From contig CADBPK010000061.1 in NCBI GenBank assembly GCA_902796465.1, positions 1-16,787 on the forward strand: a stretch of DNA of 16,787 nt, given 5' to 3'. Position 1 is the first letter of the stretch. Every line of letters begins with the position of its first letter. The position numbers and the translations under genes were made by a program. This DNA comes from an uncultured Erysipelotrichaceae bacterium (lineage in GTDB: Bacteria > Bacillota_I > Bacilli_A > Erysipelotrichales > Erysipelotrichaceae). The notes beneath the pieces were generated by a model. That model searched no databases. It saw only the letters and a program-made list of their open reading frames with translations, and had not been told where the DNA came from. Of the stretch, positions 1-6,678 are shown piece by piece.

Positions 1-11
1 AAAGGAGTTTT

Positions 12-509
12 ATGACCGAACAGAGAAGATACAAAGATTATTTTTCATTTGAGTCCATTCGAGACAAAGACGGCGAAGTCGTCTGTTATCATATCACGAT
101 GATCGGCACGATCGAAGAAGACGGTGTCCCGCGGATCCGTTCCGATATCGGTACGGAAAACGATAAGCGCTATGCATTCGGCAAGCTGACGGTCAGGGGA
201 TGTGACCGGAAGATCCGCGTGCTGCTGAACGAGACAAACAGCCGCATCTACAGCCACACATATGATCCGTATGAAGGCACTGAGGATACGATCAGTTTTG
301 CGGCAAGAGACTGGCGTGCGGATGAAGTATACCAGTTTAATGAAGGGGACCGTGTGCTCCTCGAAGGCAGGGCATACATACGTTATAAAGAAGATCAGAC
401 AGATGAAAGGCTGCCGGAACTGAGTTTGACGGTAACCGGGCACTTTCTGCTCGGACGCAGAAGAAGCCGTATCCGTTCCATGAACGCCGGTCTGGTTCCG
501 CAGGAATAA
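12..509 (+). CDS. Hypothetical protein, possibly OB-fold-like
   Basis: This encodes 165 residues that I do not recognise as a named family. The start is well supported: AAAGGAG lies at 1-7, four bases before ATG 12. There is no signal peptide or membrane segment, so a cytosolic protein is likely. The middle (about residues 55-145) alternates short hydrophobic strands with charged turns. It ends in 'EGDRVLLEGRAYIRY' followed by a further strand (LSLTVTGHFLLG), which resembles the later strands of OB-fold proteins such as SSB. That is only a fold impression. The last 20 residues are basic (RRRSR). The gene ends at a hairpin terminator shared with convergent lrgB. Its promoter and any upstream partner are outside the window. 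The coding call is firm; the function is unknown. Confidence 0.8.
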   Translation: MTEQRRYKDYFSFESIRDKDGEVVCYHITMIGTIEEDGVPRIRSDIGTENDKRYAFGKLTVRGCDRKIRVLLNETNSRIYSHTYDPYEGTEDTISFAARDWRADEVYQFNEGDRVLLEGRAYIRYKEDQTDERLPELSLTVTGHFLLGRRRSRIRSMNAGLVPQE

Positions 510-513
510 ATAA

Positions 514-545
514 GCTGGATCCTTATGGGATCCAGCATTTTCTTT
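514..545. terminator. Bidirectional intrinsic terminator
   Basis: GCTGGATCC (514-522) pairs perfectly with GGATCCAGC (528-536) around a 5-base loop. ATTTTCTTT follows on the + strand. On the - strand the hairpin is followed by TTATTTATT, so the same stem can end both the upstream + gene and lrgB. It sits between the two convergent stop codons and just touches the lrgB stop. Confidence 0.85.
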
Positions 546-1236
546 AGAATAATGATGCAAGCAGCGGTGCGAGGATGACTGTTATGATACCCGCGGTAAC
601 GATTGCGAGAGAACTCATGGCTCCCTGTACCGGACCGATCTCCATCGCCCTTGAAGTACCGATCGCGTGTGCGCTCGTGCCTATGGCGAGGCCCTGTGCA
701 ACCGGGTCGGTAATATGGAATAGTTTGAACACGGTATCGGCGATGACAGCGCCGAAGATACCTGTAACGATGATGGCTGCGACGGTGATAGATACGATAC
801 CGCCCAGTTCCTCCGACACGCTCATGCCGATCGCGGTTGTGATGGATTTCGGCAGGAATGTGACGATTTCTGAATGAGAGAAGCGGAAGATCAGACCCAT
901 TACGATGATGACCGCAAGGCTGGTGACTGTACCGGCGAAAATACTGATGATGATCGCTTTCCAGTTTTTCTTCAGACGGTCGATCTCGAGATAAAGCGGG
1001 ATCGCCAGGGAAACAGTAGCCGGTGTCAGGAGATAGCTCAGATATCTGGCGCTGGCATTGAAGGAATCATAGTCGACGCGGAATACCAGGACGAACAGGA
1101 TCGTAAGAATGATGGAGATCAGAAGGGGATTCAGAAAACTCCATTTCAGCGTTTTCTTCAGCTTAAGACCGATCATGTAGCTGATCAGGCTAATCACGAG
1201 ACCGATCGTCGTGCTGTTTTGGAATATAGTGTTCAT
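544..1236 (-). CDS. lrgB: LrgB-family membrane protein
   Basis: This is a 230-residue polytopic inner-membrane protein of the LrgB/CidB family, the usual length for the family. Family motifs are visible: a conserved segment with PKSITTAIG and SEELGGI, then GLAIGTSAHAIGTSRA and a GAMSSLAIV stretch leading into the last hydrophobic helix. LrgAB proteins are linked to holin-like control of murein hydrolase activity and cell lysis in staphylococci, and to pyruvate or glycolate export in other organisms. The substrate cannot be read here. I start at ATG 1236 rather than the 13-codon upstream extension because GGAGG lies just before it, the length then matches the family, and the ATG overlaps the lrgA stop (ATGA, 1233-1236), a sign of translational coupling. 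No LytSR-type regulator is visible nearby. Confidence 0.93.
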   Translation of the reverse strand: MNTIFQNSTTIGLVISLISYMIGLKLKKTLKWSFLNPLLISIILTILFVLVFRVDYDSFNASARYLSYLLTPATVSLAIPLYLEIDRLKKNWKAIIISIFAGTVTSLAVIIVMGLIFRFSHSEIVTFLPKSITTAIGMSVSEELGGIVSITVAAIIVTGIFGAVIADTVFKLFHITDPVAQGLAIGTSAHAIGTSRAMEIGPVQGAMSSLAIVTAGIITVILAPLLASLF

Positions 1237-1589
1237 CTGCTGCCTCCGTTCTTTTTGATGATCCATTCCGCGCATTTGCCGGTCACACCCATAACAATAA
1301 TGGTTGAACCAAGGACTATGATCAGTGCGGGGATCAGGATCGGTTTGAGTGCATCCCAGTAATTGATCAGGCCTACTGCCGCGGGAATGAACATGACAGG
1401 CATGATCTCAACCAGAAACTGTGCGCTGCTCCATACCTGATTGATTTTGAGTATCCCGGTGAGCAGGAGTACCAGCATCAGGACAAGTCCGTAAATACTG
1501 GCCGGTATCGGCAGCGGGATAAAGTAGTGCATGAGTTCACCGATGCAGGTGACACCCATAATGATCATAAACTGGTGCAGATATTTCAT
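1233..1589 (-). CDS. lrgA: LrgA-family (CidA/LrgA) holin-like membrane protein
   Basis: This 118-residue protein has four predicted membrane helices and the family signature PLPIPASIYGL (usually P-x-PIPGS-x-GL) near residue 26. A short cytoplasmic tail carries the charged end IIKKNGGSR. It is the partner of LrgB, first in a two-gene operon with a 4-base ATGA overlap. CidA/LrgA proteins oligomerise in the membrane and were proposed to act like phage holins and antiholins. Which role this one has cannot be told from sequence. The start at 1589 is preceded by GAGGTG on the - strand. Transcription must begin in the 139-base gap shared with the divergent zinc-ribbon gene; I see an AT-rich stretch there but no convincing -35/-10 pair for this strand. 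Confidence 0.9.
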   Translation of the reverse strand: MKYLHQFMIIMGVTCIGELMHYFIPLPIPASIYGLVLMLVLLLTGILKINQVWSSAQFLVEIMPVMFIPAAVGLINYWDALKPILIPALIIVLGSTIIVMGVTGKCAEWIIKKNGGSR

Positions 1590-1696
1590 ATTTATTCACC
1601 TCAGTATAATTATGACATAATAAAAGCCGGCAAAAAACATTGTTTGTTAAAATGCGCTCTGATTTTATTCCTGCACATTTTGTTACCATAATCTTG

Positions 1697-1705
1697 TGAT
1701 ATGAT
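1697..1705 (+). promoter_or_regulatory. Putative extended -10 promoter of the zinc-ribbon/DUF1858/MBL operon
   Basis: TGA-TATGAT (1697-1705) matches an extended -10 (TGnTATAAT, one mismatch). It lies 23 bases before the start codon at 1729, with a purine-rich GAGAGG at 1716-1721 as ribosome binding site. No good -35 is spaced correctly, which is tolerable for an extended -10. This is the only control-like element I can point to in the 1590-1728 divergent gap. Confidence 0.4.
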
Positions 1706-1728
1706 TATTATGACCGAGAGGTATAGGT

Positions 1729-2571
1729 ATGGCAAAAAAACTGAGACGCAAAAAAGGCGTGAAAAATAAAAAGCATATTTCTTCAGTCCGGCAGGAACCG
1801 AAAGATATTCAGATCGCGGAAGAAGCTACCGTGATTACAGATACAGAAGTTCAGCATGTTGCGGAAGAACCGGATATAATGCCGGAAGCTGCGGCTGAAA
1901 TGACAGATGAAAGCGAAGAAACAGCGGATTCCGCAGTCAGTTCAGAGGAAATAATCCCGGACAGCGAACCAGTTACAGATGACATCCTGTTCCGGAAACC
2001 GTCTGAAAAACTGCATACGTCGGAGGATGTATCTGAACTTACGGCAGAAGACACTGCCGAGAGTTCTGAGCCGGGAACTGCGTCTGAAGTAACAGATGAC
2101 AGCGAAGAAACAGCGGATTCCCCGGTCAGTTCAGAGGAAATAATCCCGGACAATGAACCGGATACAGATGATATCCTGTTCCGGAAACCGTCAGAAGATG
2201 AACTTCGTCCGGAACAAGAGGTATCTGAGCCTCTGACAGATGACAGTGCAGAGAATTCAGAACCGGAATCCACGGCAGAAACCGGGGAACCTGTTTCGCA
2301 GACTGCGTCTCAGGAAACGGAAACTGAAGACGAACCGCAGATACCGGAAACGGAAGAAACGGCACAGGAAGAACCCGTTCCGGAACCGGAACCTCCTGTA
2401 AAAGAAATTTCTGTCTTCATGGAACCGCCTCATTGGGTCCATCACACGAAAACGGATGACAGCGTTGTCGGCGGCATTATCTATCTGCCGCAATGCGACT
2501 GTTCCGTCTGCGGATTTACTGTAAATATGGAAAAGAAGATCTGCCCTCACTGCGGATCAAAGATGGAGTAA
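1729..2571 (+). CDS. Acidic repeat protein with C-terminal zinc ribbon
   Basis: This 280-residue protein has three distinct parts. Residues 1-20 are strongly basic (KKLRRKKG, KNKKH). Residues 21-225 are low-complexity and extremely rich in Glu, Asp, Ser, Thr and Pro, hence probably disordered. Residues 228-280 form a compact tail with C258-x2-C261 and C272-x2-C275, plus an extra C256: a rubredoxin-like zinc ribbon. The block containing EETADS, SSEEIIPD and DDILFRKPSE occurs twice with a 63-residue offset. It has no signal peptide or membrane helix. It is first in an operon: only 4 bases separate it from the DUF1858 gene, with the GGAG of its own last codons acting as that gene's ribosome site. 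The function is unknown; a scaffold or binding protein for a basic or nucleic-acid partner is conceivable. Confidence 0.85.
   Translation: MAKKLRRKKGVKNKKHISSVRQEPKDIQIAEEATVITDTEVQHVAEEPDIMPEAAAEMTDESEETADSAVSSEEIIPDSEPVTDDILFRKPSEKLHTSEDVSELTAEDTAESSEPGTASEVTDDSEETADSPVSSEEIIPDNEPDTDDILFRKPSEDELRPEQEVSEPLTDDSAENSEPESTAETGEPVSQTASQETETEDEPQIPETEETAQEEPVPEPEPPVKEISVFMEPPHWVHHTKTDDSVVGGIIYLPQCDCSVCGFTVNMEKKICPHCGSKME
1903..2192 (+). repeat. In-frame tandem duplication, two ~101-bp copies 189 bp apart
   Basis: 1903-2003 and 2092-2192 align without gaps at an offset of 189 bp (63 codons), with about eight mismatches by eye. Both copies encode the SSEEIIPD...TDDILFRKPSE block. A shorter, degenerate third echo (TDDSAENSEPE) begins near 2236. 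The copies are alike at silent positions as well, so the duplication looks recent or kept homogeneous by recombination. Confidence 0.85.
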
Positions 2572-2575
2572 GATT

Positions 2576-2797
2576 ATGGAACTCAAACCGGAAACATTAC
2601 TGAAAGATATTATAAAGGAATACCCGTGGATCACGGAAGAAGCGATCAAGATCGATGAGCGTCTGAAAATCGTCAAAAATCCTGTTGGGAAAATGCTGCT
2701 GCGGAAAGCGACCGTCCAGGATCTGAGCGATAAAGCTGAGATGGATGTACAGGATATTATCAATCAGATCAGAACACTGATTCAGGAACATCAGTAA
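2576..2797 (+). CDS. DUF1858-domain protein
   Basis: This 73-residue protein consists almost entirely of one DUF1858 domain. It shows the pattern L(L)xDIIKEYP near residue 8, then KNPVGKMLLRKATVQDLSDKA and DVQDIINQI, which matches the form seen in DUF1858/DUF438 proteins (KNPV...TLEQAAK...L...I). Related domains occur at the N-terminus of ScdA/RIC-type di-iron repair proteins and in proteins with hemerythrin partners. This copy has no cysteine and is free-standing. The ribosome site is GGAG, overlapping the last codons of the upstream gene, so the two are probably translated together. The biochemical role of the domain is unknown. The call rests on the motif pattern. Confidence 0.8.
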   Translation: MELKPETLLKDIIKEYPWITEEAIKIDERLKIVKNPVGKMLLRKATVQDLSDKAEMDVQDIINQIRTLIQEHQ

Positions 2798-2812
2798 AAG
2801 AGGAGAATCCGT

Positions 2813-3505
2813 ATGGCGATCGTGAAAAGAGAGATCTGTGAAGATACGTGGGCTCTGGAAGATAAAGGCGTGAGATTTTTCCTTCTGAAAGGCACAGAGT
2901 CATCTGTCCTGATCGATTCGGGCATGCACTGGACCTGCATAGATGATATTCTCGGCGATCTGAAGGATACCTGCATGGGCGTGATAAACACACACGCTGA
3001 CAGGGACCATACAAGCGGGAATGACTGTTTCGAAGACGTCTATATGAGCGCGGCGGAATTTGCCCATTATTATCACAGCGGCAGACACACGCACCGCGTG
3101 CATGCCTTATTTGAAGGAGATGTGATCGATCTGGGCGACAGAGAACTGGAAGTAATTTCCGTACCCGGCCATACGCCCGGTTCCATCATGATTCTTGATC
3201 AGAAAACACATATCCTGTTCAGCGGTGATCCAATCCAGGAGAACAACGGGATCTTCATGTTCGGCGAAAACCGGAATATGTATGCGTTTCCGGAAGGACT
3301 CAGACATCTGCTGGAATGGGAAGATGAGATCGAAGAGATCTGGCCCTGCCATGGGAAAGCACCTCTGTACATAGATATCGTTTATGATCTGATCGAAGAA
3401 GCGGAACAGGTCATCGCCGGTGATATCCCGGGTACTAAGGAAACAAAATTTGACAAGGAGATCACGGTTTACAGGACAGATCATGCTGTATTCCTGTGCG
3501 ACTGA
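2813..3505 (+). CDS. Metallo-beta-lactamase-fold hydrolase (glyoxalase II-like)
   Basis: This 230-residue cytosolic MBL-fold protein has the metal ligands in order: H61-A-D63-R-D65-H66, H120 in VPGHTPGS, D139 in FSGDP and H180 in PCHG. The first motif normally reads HxHxDH; here the second His is Asp, a known variant in some MBL groups that alters the first metal site. Such proteins hydrolyse thioesters, lactones or phosphoesters; the substrate cannot be assigned. GAGGAG precedes the ATG. It is third in the operon with the zinc-ribbon and DUF1858 genes (15-base gap). The C-terminal 40 residues (DKEITVYRTDHAVFLCD) add a short strand region. No terminator follows it before the next gene. Confidence 0.9.
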   Translation: MAIVKREICEDTWALEDKGVRFFLLKGTESSVLIDSGMHWTCIDDILGDLKDTCMGVINTHADRDHTSGNDCFEDVYMSAAEFAHYYHSGRHTHRVHALFEGDVIDLGDRELEVISVPGHTPGSIMILDQKTHILFSGDPIQENNGIFMFGENRNMYAFPEGLRHLLEWEDEIEEIWPCHGKAPLYIDIVYDLIEEAEQVIAGDIPGTKETKFDKEITVYRTDHAVFLCD

Positions 3506-3509
3506 TGAT

Positions 3510-3538
3510 TTGATTAAGAAAACGAATCGTTGTATTTT
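3510..3538 (+). promoter_or_regulatory. Possible promoter of the DegV gene
   Basis: TTGATT (3510-3515) and TATTTT (3533-3538) lie 17 bases apart, each matching four of six consensus bases. A short inverted repeat, TTGTA-N7-TACAA, overlaps the downstream part (about 3530-3546) and could be an operator. The evidence is weak, and transcription could also read in from the MBL gene, since no terminator separates them. Confidence 0.3.
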
Positions 3539-3568
3539 ATATACAATGTATGGAAAAGAGGATCGTTT

Positions 3569-4402
3569 ATGAAACGTCGTATCGTATCAGACTCATCATC
3601 CAATATTCTTGAAAGGAACAGTGATGTCGAATACTGCACTACACCGCTTAAGATTCTGATTGACGGAAAAGAATATCCGGATGTGCCTGGATTGGATATG
3701 GTTGACCTGGTCGCCAGGATCGAACTGAGCGAGAAGAATTCAACATCCTGCCCGAGCATCTCGGAATGGATAGATGCCTTTGAAGGCGCAGATGAAATCT
3801 TCGGCGTTACGATCAGCAGCAATCTTTCCGGCAGCTACAATTCCGCCATGAATGCGGCGGAGATGTATCTGGAAGACCATCCTGATGTGAAGATCCACAT
3901 TTTCGATTCTCTGGCAACAGGCGGAACGATGGAACTTCTGATCGAGAAGATAGAGGAATGCATCCGTGCGGAAATGTCCTTTGAGGATATCATCAAGGCT
4001 GTCGATGAATATCATGAAAAAGACAAGATCCTGTTTTCCCTGGAATCCGTCAAGAATCTGGCCAAAAACGGCAGAATGCTGAAAGCGCTCGCCGATCTCG
4101 CAAATGCCCTGGGTATCCGTTTCATCGGTAAAGCGAGTGAAAGGGGAACCATTCAGCAGGCGCATATTGCCCGCGGTCAGAAAAAGGCACTGATAACTGT
4201 ATACAACGAAATGCTGAAAATGGGCTATCAGGGAGGCAAAGTCCGCATCAACCACTGTCTGAATGTGGATGCGGCTGGAAAACTGAAGGACATGATCCTC
4301 CAGCAGTTTCCTTCCGCTGATGTCAAAGTATGCCTGACTACGGCATTATGCAGTTACTATGCTGAAAGAGGCGGCATGATCATCGGATTTGAAGTTGTTT
4401 AA
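3569..4402 (+). CDS. DegV-family fatty-acid-binding protein (FakB-like)
   Basis: This 277-residue protein is the usual DegV length. Marks of the family are the opening RRIVSDSSSN, the TSCPSISEW segment near residue 63, SNLSGSYNSA, the IFDSLATGG strand, the SLESVKNLAKNGR helix and the late INHC...DAAGKL region. DegV proteins bind a fatty acid in a buried cavity; characterised members (FakB) present it to the kinase FakA for phosphorylation and phospholipid synthesis. No fakA-like gene is in the window, so FakB function is inferred from family. I start at ATG 3569 because AAAGAGGA lies just before it and the protein then begins like its relatives; a 13-codon extension to 3530 has no ribosome site. 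A terminator follows three bases after the stop. Confidence 0.92.
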   Translation: MKRRIVSDSSSNILERNSDVEYCTTPLKILIDGKEYPDVPGLDMVDLVARIELSEKNSTSCPSISEWIDAFEGADEIFGVTISSNLSGSYNSAMNAAEMYLEDHPDVKIHIFDSLATGGTMELLIEKIEECIRAEMSFEDIIKAVDEYHEKDKILFSLESVKNLAKNGRMLKALADLANALGIRFIGKASERGTIQQAHIARGQKKALITVYNEMLKMGYQGGKVRINHCLNVDAAGKLKDMILQQFPSADVKVCLTTALCSYYAERGGMIIGFEVV

Positions 4403-4404
4403 AC

Positions 4405-4429
4405 AAAAAGCAGTCCAACTGCTTTTTTT
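4405..4429 (+). terminator. Intrinsic terminator after degV
   Basis: AAAAAGCAGT (4405-4414) pairs with ACTGCTTTTT around loop CCA, followed by a run of T ending at 4429. It is a strong hairpin ending just 17 bases before the next start codon at 4447. Confidence 0.9.
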
Positions 4430-4433
4430 CATG

Positions 4434-4439
4434 TAGAAT
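4434..4439 (+). promoter_or_regulatory. Possible -10 element of the IIB-ROK operon
   Basis: TAGAAT (4434-4439) preceded directly by TG matches a -10 in five of six bases. Transcription from it would start within a base or two of ATG 4447. There is no good -35, partly because that position falls in the degV terminator. The case is weak, but some start must lie close by, since the terminator isolates the operon. Confidence 0.3.
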
Positions 4440-4446
4440 AAAAGTA

Positions 4447-5940
4447 ATGGATGAGAGAAGGATTTCAGCCGAAGAATATAAATCCTATATCCTTTCACAT
4501 CATGTAAAAGAATATGAGATACGGCAGGATAATGATGACTGTATATCTCTTCTGACGGATACTGCGGTCGGGCAGGTGAATTTCTATCCGCAGGATATTG
4601 TTGAACTGCAGATCCAGAATAAAGAGAATGAAGAGATAATCTTTTATCTGCATTTTCAGCTGTCCGATGAACAGCATGCCCATGAATTGTTTCAGGAAAT
4701 GGTCACAACGCTGATCAGGCAGAAGGAAGAAAAAAAGATCAAAGTACTTCTGACCTGTTCTTCCGGCATTACGACCAATTATTTCGTTTATCTTCTCAAC
4801 GATGCGATGACTTCTCTGAACATGAATTTTGAATTCGCTGCAGAGGATCTCGCGAAAGTCTATTCTTCCGGTTTTGATTATGACGTGATCCTTCTGGCAC
4901 CGCAGGTTCATCATGAATACGACAGATTCACGAAGATCTTCCCGGAACAGCTCGTTCTCAAGATACCCGTATCTGTTTTCGCTACATATTCCGCGGGCAG
5001 TCTCATCAAAATGATCATTGAGGAAAAGAAAAAGAATGATCTTGAAAGTGTGCACAGCAGCGAGACGATGGATCTGCGGAAACCGTTTGATAATCCTTAC
5101 CGCATTCTTTCCATCGTTATGATCAAATACAAAGGACAGTTCCGATTTGCATACAGGATCTATGACCACGGAAAAAAGACACTGGATAAAGAAGTAATCA
5201 AGCCGTCACAAACATTCCAGGACATTATAGACCTGCTGGATTACGTTCTGGCCAGACATGAGAATATCAGCGCGATCGGACTTGCGCTGCCGGGTATAGC
5301 CTATCACGGATATCTGTATCATCCGGCTTATGGCTTTACCAACCATGACAATATAGGGATATTTCTCAGTGAAAAGTATAAAATCCCTGTATTCCTGATC
5401 AATGATGTCAACGCTGTGGCGCTCGGATATTATGCGCTTCATGAAGATTCTGAAAACATGGTTTTCTATTATCAGCCAAGAGGATCCGCGAAGGGCAGGG
5501 CAGGCATCATCATCAACGGCAGACTGCACCGGGGAAGGAAAAGCTTTTCCGGCGAACTGTCATATCTGACGGATGCGGTCGTGGAAGATGCGGAGAGAAA
5601 GAAAACTACGCCGTCCGGTGCGGAAGAGATCGTCCGCAAAGTCCTGATCGAACTGATCACTACGATCGCGCCGGACAAGATCGTCATATGCAGCGAACTG
5701 ACACCGGATATGGACCATCTGAGGGCACTGCTCAGGGAATATCTGGATGAACAGTATATACCGGAACTTGTTTACGCTGCCAGACTGAAAGAATTCATGC
5801 TGGCAGGTGCGATGATCCATTGTCTTGAAGTGATCACGCATAATGATCCCCAATTATATGAAGATAAAACGATACCGGAATCGGATGTTAAAAAATTCTG
5901 GAGTCTCGTCGATAAGTTCAGCGAAGGAGGTGAAGTGTGA
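4447..5940 (+). CDS. PTS IIB-like domain fused to a degenerate ROK-family domain
   Basis: This 497-residue protein shows three regions. Residues 1-95 form a small domain I do not recognise. Residues 97-192 resemble a lactose/cellobiose-type PTS IIB domain: strand KIKVLLT, then C104-S-S-G-I-T-T-N, the phosphocysteine loop form CxxGxxT, and later a DVILLAPQV strand. Residues 215-460 resemble a ROK protein: GLALPGI, LINDVNAVALG (usual catalytic Asp, D320), GIIINGRLHRG and SGEL. The DxGxT loop expected near residue 222 reads IVMIKYKG, the GxGxG phosphate loop reads RGSAKGRAG, and the Cys zinc cluster is absent. Kinase activity is therefore doubtful. No HTH domain is seen. No Shine-Dalgarno precedes ATG 4447 and no other start is possible nearby. 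The stop overlaps the next gene's start. Probably a sugar or PTS-state sensor; this is inference. Confidence 0.75.
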   Translation: MDERRISAEEYKSYILSHHVKEYEIRQDNDDCISLLTDTAVGQVNFYPQDIVELQIQNKENEEIIFYLHFQLSDEQHAHELFQEMVTTLIRQKEEKKIKVLLTCSSGITTNYFVYLLNDAMTSLNMNFEFAAEDLAKVYSSGFDYDVILLAPQVHHEYDRFTKIFPEQLVLKIPVSVFATYSAGSLIKMIIEEKKKNDLESVHSSETMDLRKPFDNPYRILSIVMIKYKGQFRFAYRIYDHGKKTLDKEVIKPSQTFQDIIDLLDYVLARHENISAIGLALPGIAYHGYLYHPAYGFTNHDNIGIFLSEKYKIPVFLINDVNAVALGYYALHEDSENMVFYYQPRGSAKGRAGIIINGRLHRGRKSFSGELSYLTDAVVEDAERKKTTPSGAEEIVRKVLIELITTIAPDKIVICSELTPDMDHLRALLREYLDEQYIPELVYAARLKEFMLAGAMIHCLEVITHNDPQLYEDKTIPESDVKKFWSLVDKFSEGGEV

Positions 5941-6665
5941 TGTCTTATCTGCGTCAATTTAATTTTCTCTCTGTATGCCTCCGGATGATCCTGGCGATGT
6001 GCGCCGGGGGTATAATCGGCTTCGGAAGGACCAGGAAAAAGAAAACTGCAGGCCTTCGTACGTATATGCTTACAGGTATCGGTGCTTCTCTGGCCATCAT
6101 GATCTCTCTGTATGAATATGAAATGATGACGAACGGGCTGTGGGCGCCGATCGTGGAAGAGATTGGAATGAAATATGATGTATCCCGTTTCGCTGCCCAG
6201 GTCATCAGCGGTGCCGGCTTCCTGGCAGCGGGTTCCATCATCGCCATTGAGCATCAGCAGGTGGAAGGCCTGACGACAGCTACCGGTCTGTTTGCTTCTG
6301 TCTGCATGGGGCTTGCGGCAGGTGCGGGTTTCTATGAATGCGTACTGATCACATGTGTCCTGATCATTCTTGTACTGAACGTGTTCCAGCCGCTTGAAAG
6401 GATGTACAAACGTCATGCAAGAAACATCGACCTGATCGTTGAATTCGAATCTGTTGAAAATATTCAGCAGATCACGGAACTGCTGAATGAAAAAAATGCC
6501 AGTATTTATGACATCGATATTGAGCGTACGACAAGGTCGGGGGAACATTATCCGGCTGCCATCTTCTCCATGAAGATGAGCAAGGGAAAGATGTCACACG
6601 CGAACATGATCTCATCCATTGCGGAACTGGACTGTGTTTATTCAGTCGAAGAACTGATTGCATAA
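5940..6665 (+). CDS. MgtC/SapB-family membrane protein, copy 1
   Basis: This 241-residue protein has an N-terminal membrane part of about five helices (residues 10-150) and a C-terminal cytosolic domain (about 160-241) whose VEFES...ITELLNEKNASIYDIDIE pattern resembles an ACT domain. The family core is visible as AGLRTYML, QVISGAGFLAAGSI and GLTTATGLF. MgtC proteins help survival at low Mg2+ and inhibit F-type ATP synthase in Salmonella; many Firmicute members are uncharacterised. A perfect AAGGAGGTGA (5924-5933) lies inside the end of the upstream gene. ATG 5940 shares its A with the upstream TGA stop; GTG 5937 is an alternative. Some consensus positions differ from copy 2 (LAAGS versus IGAGT, GLF versus GLW), so the two have diverged. 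Confidence 0.88.
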   Translation: MSYLRQFNFLSVCLRMILAMCAGGIIGFGRTRKKKTAGLRTYMLTGIGASLAIMISLYEYEMMTNGLWAPIVEEIGMKYDVSRFAAQVISGAGFLAAGSIIAIEHQQVEGLTTATGLFASVCMGLAAGAGFYECVLITCVLIILVLNVFQPLERMYKRHARNIDLIVEFESVENIQQITELLNEKNASIYDIDIERTTRSGEHYPAAIFSMKMSKGKMSHANMISSIAELDCVYSVEELIA

Positions 6666-6678
6666 GGAGAAAGGATAT

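Noticed and set aside
10..560. 171-codon open frame on the - strand over the first gene
   Set aside because: It runs through the bidirectional terminator and the lrgB end; the + frame has AAAGGAG and a terminator directly after its stop.
874..1362. Open frame of 162 codons on the + strand across lrgA/lrgB
   Set aside because: It is antisense to a clear LrgAB pair, has no family motif or ribosome site and is rich in Asp/Arg from reverse reading.
1903..2192. CRISPR or mobile-element repeat
   Set aside because: There are only two long in-frame copies within one protein, no regular spacers, no terminal inverted repeats and no transposase.
1851..2273. 140-codon Ser-rich open frame on the - strand
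   Set aside because: It is the reverse reading of the Glu/Ser-rich duplicated region, where stop codons are rare by composition; the + strand zinc-ribbon frame has the real start and tail.
5772..6548. 258-codon open frame on the - strand over mgtC copy 1
   Set aside because: It spans the boundary of two well-supported + genes and shows no domain, membrane pattern or ribosome site.
6658..6678. TTG start giving seven extra residues on MgtC copy 2
   Set aside because: The strong AAGGAGAAAGG lies inside that extension and points to ATG 6679.
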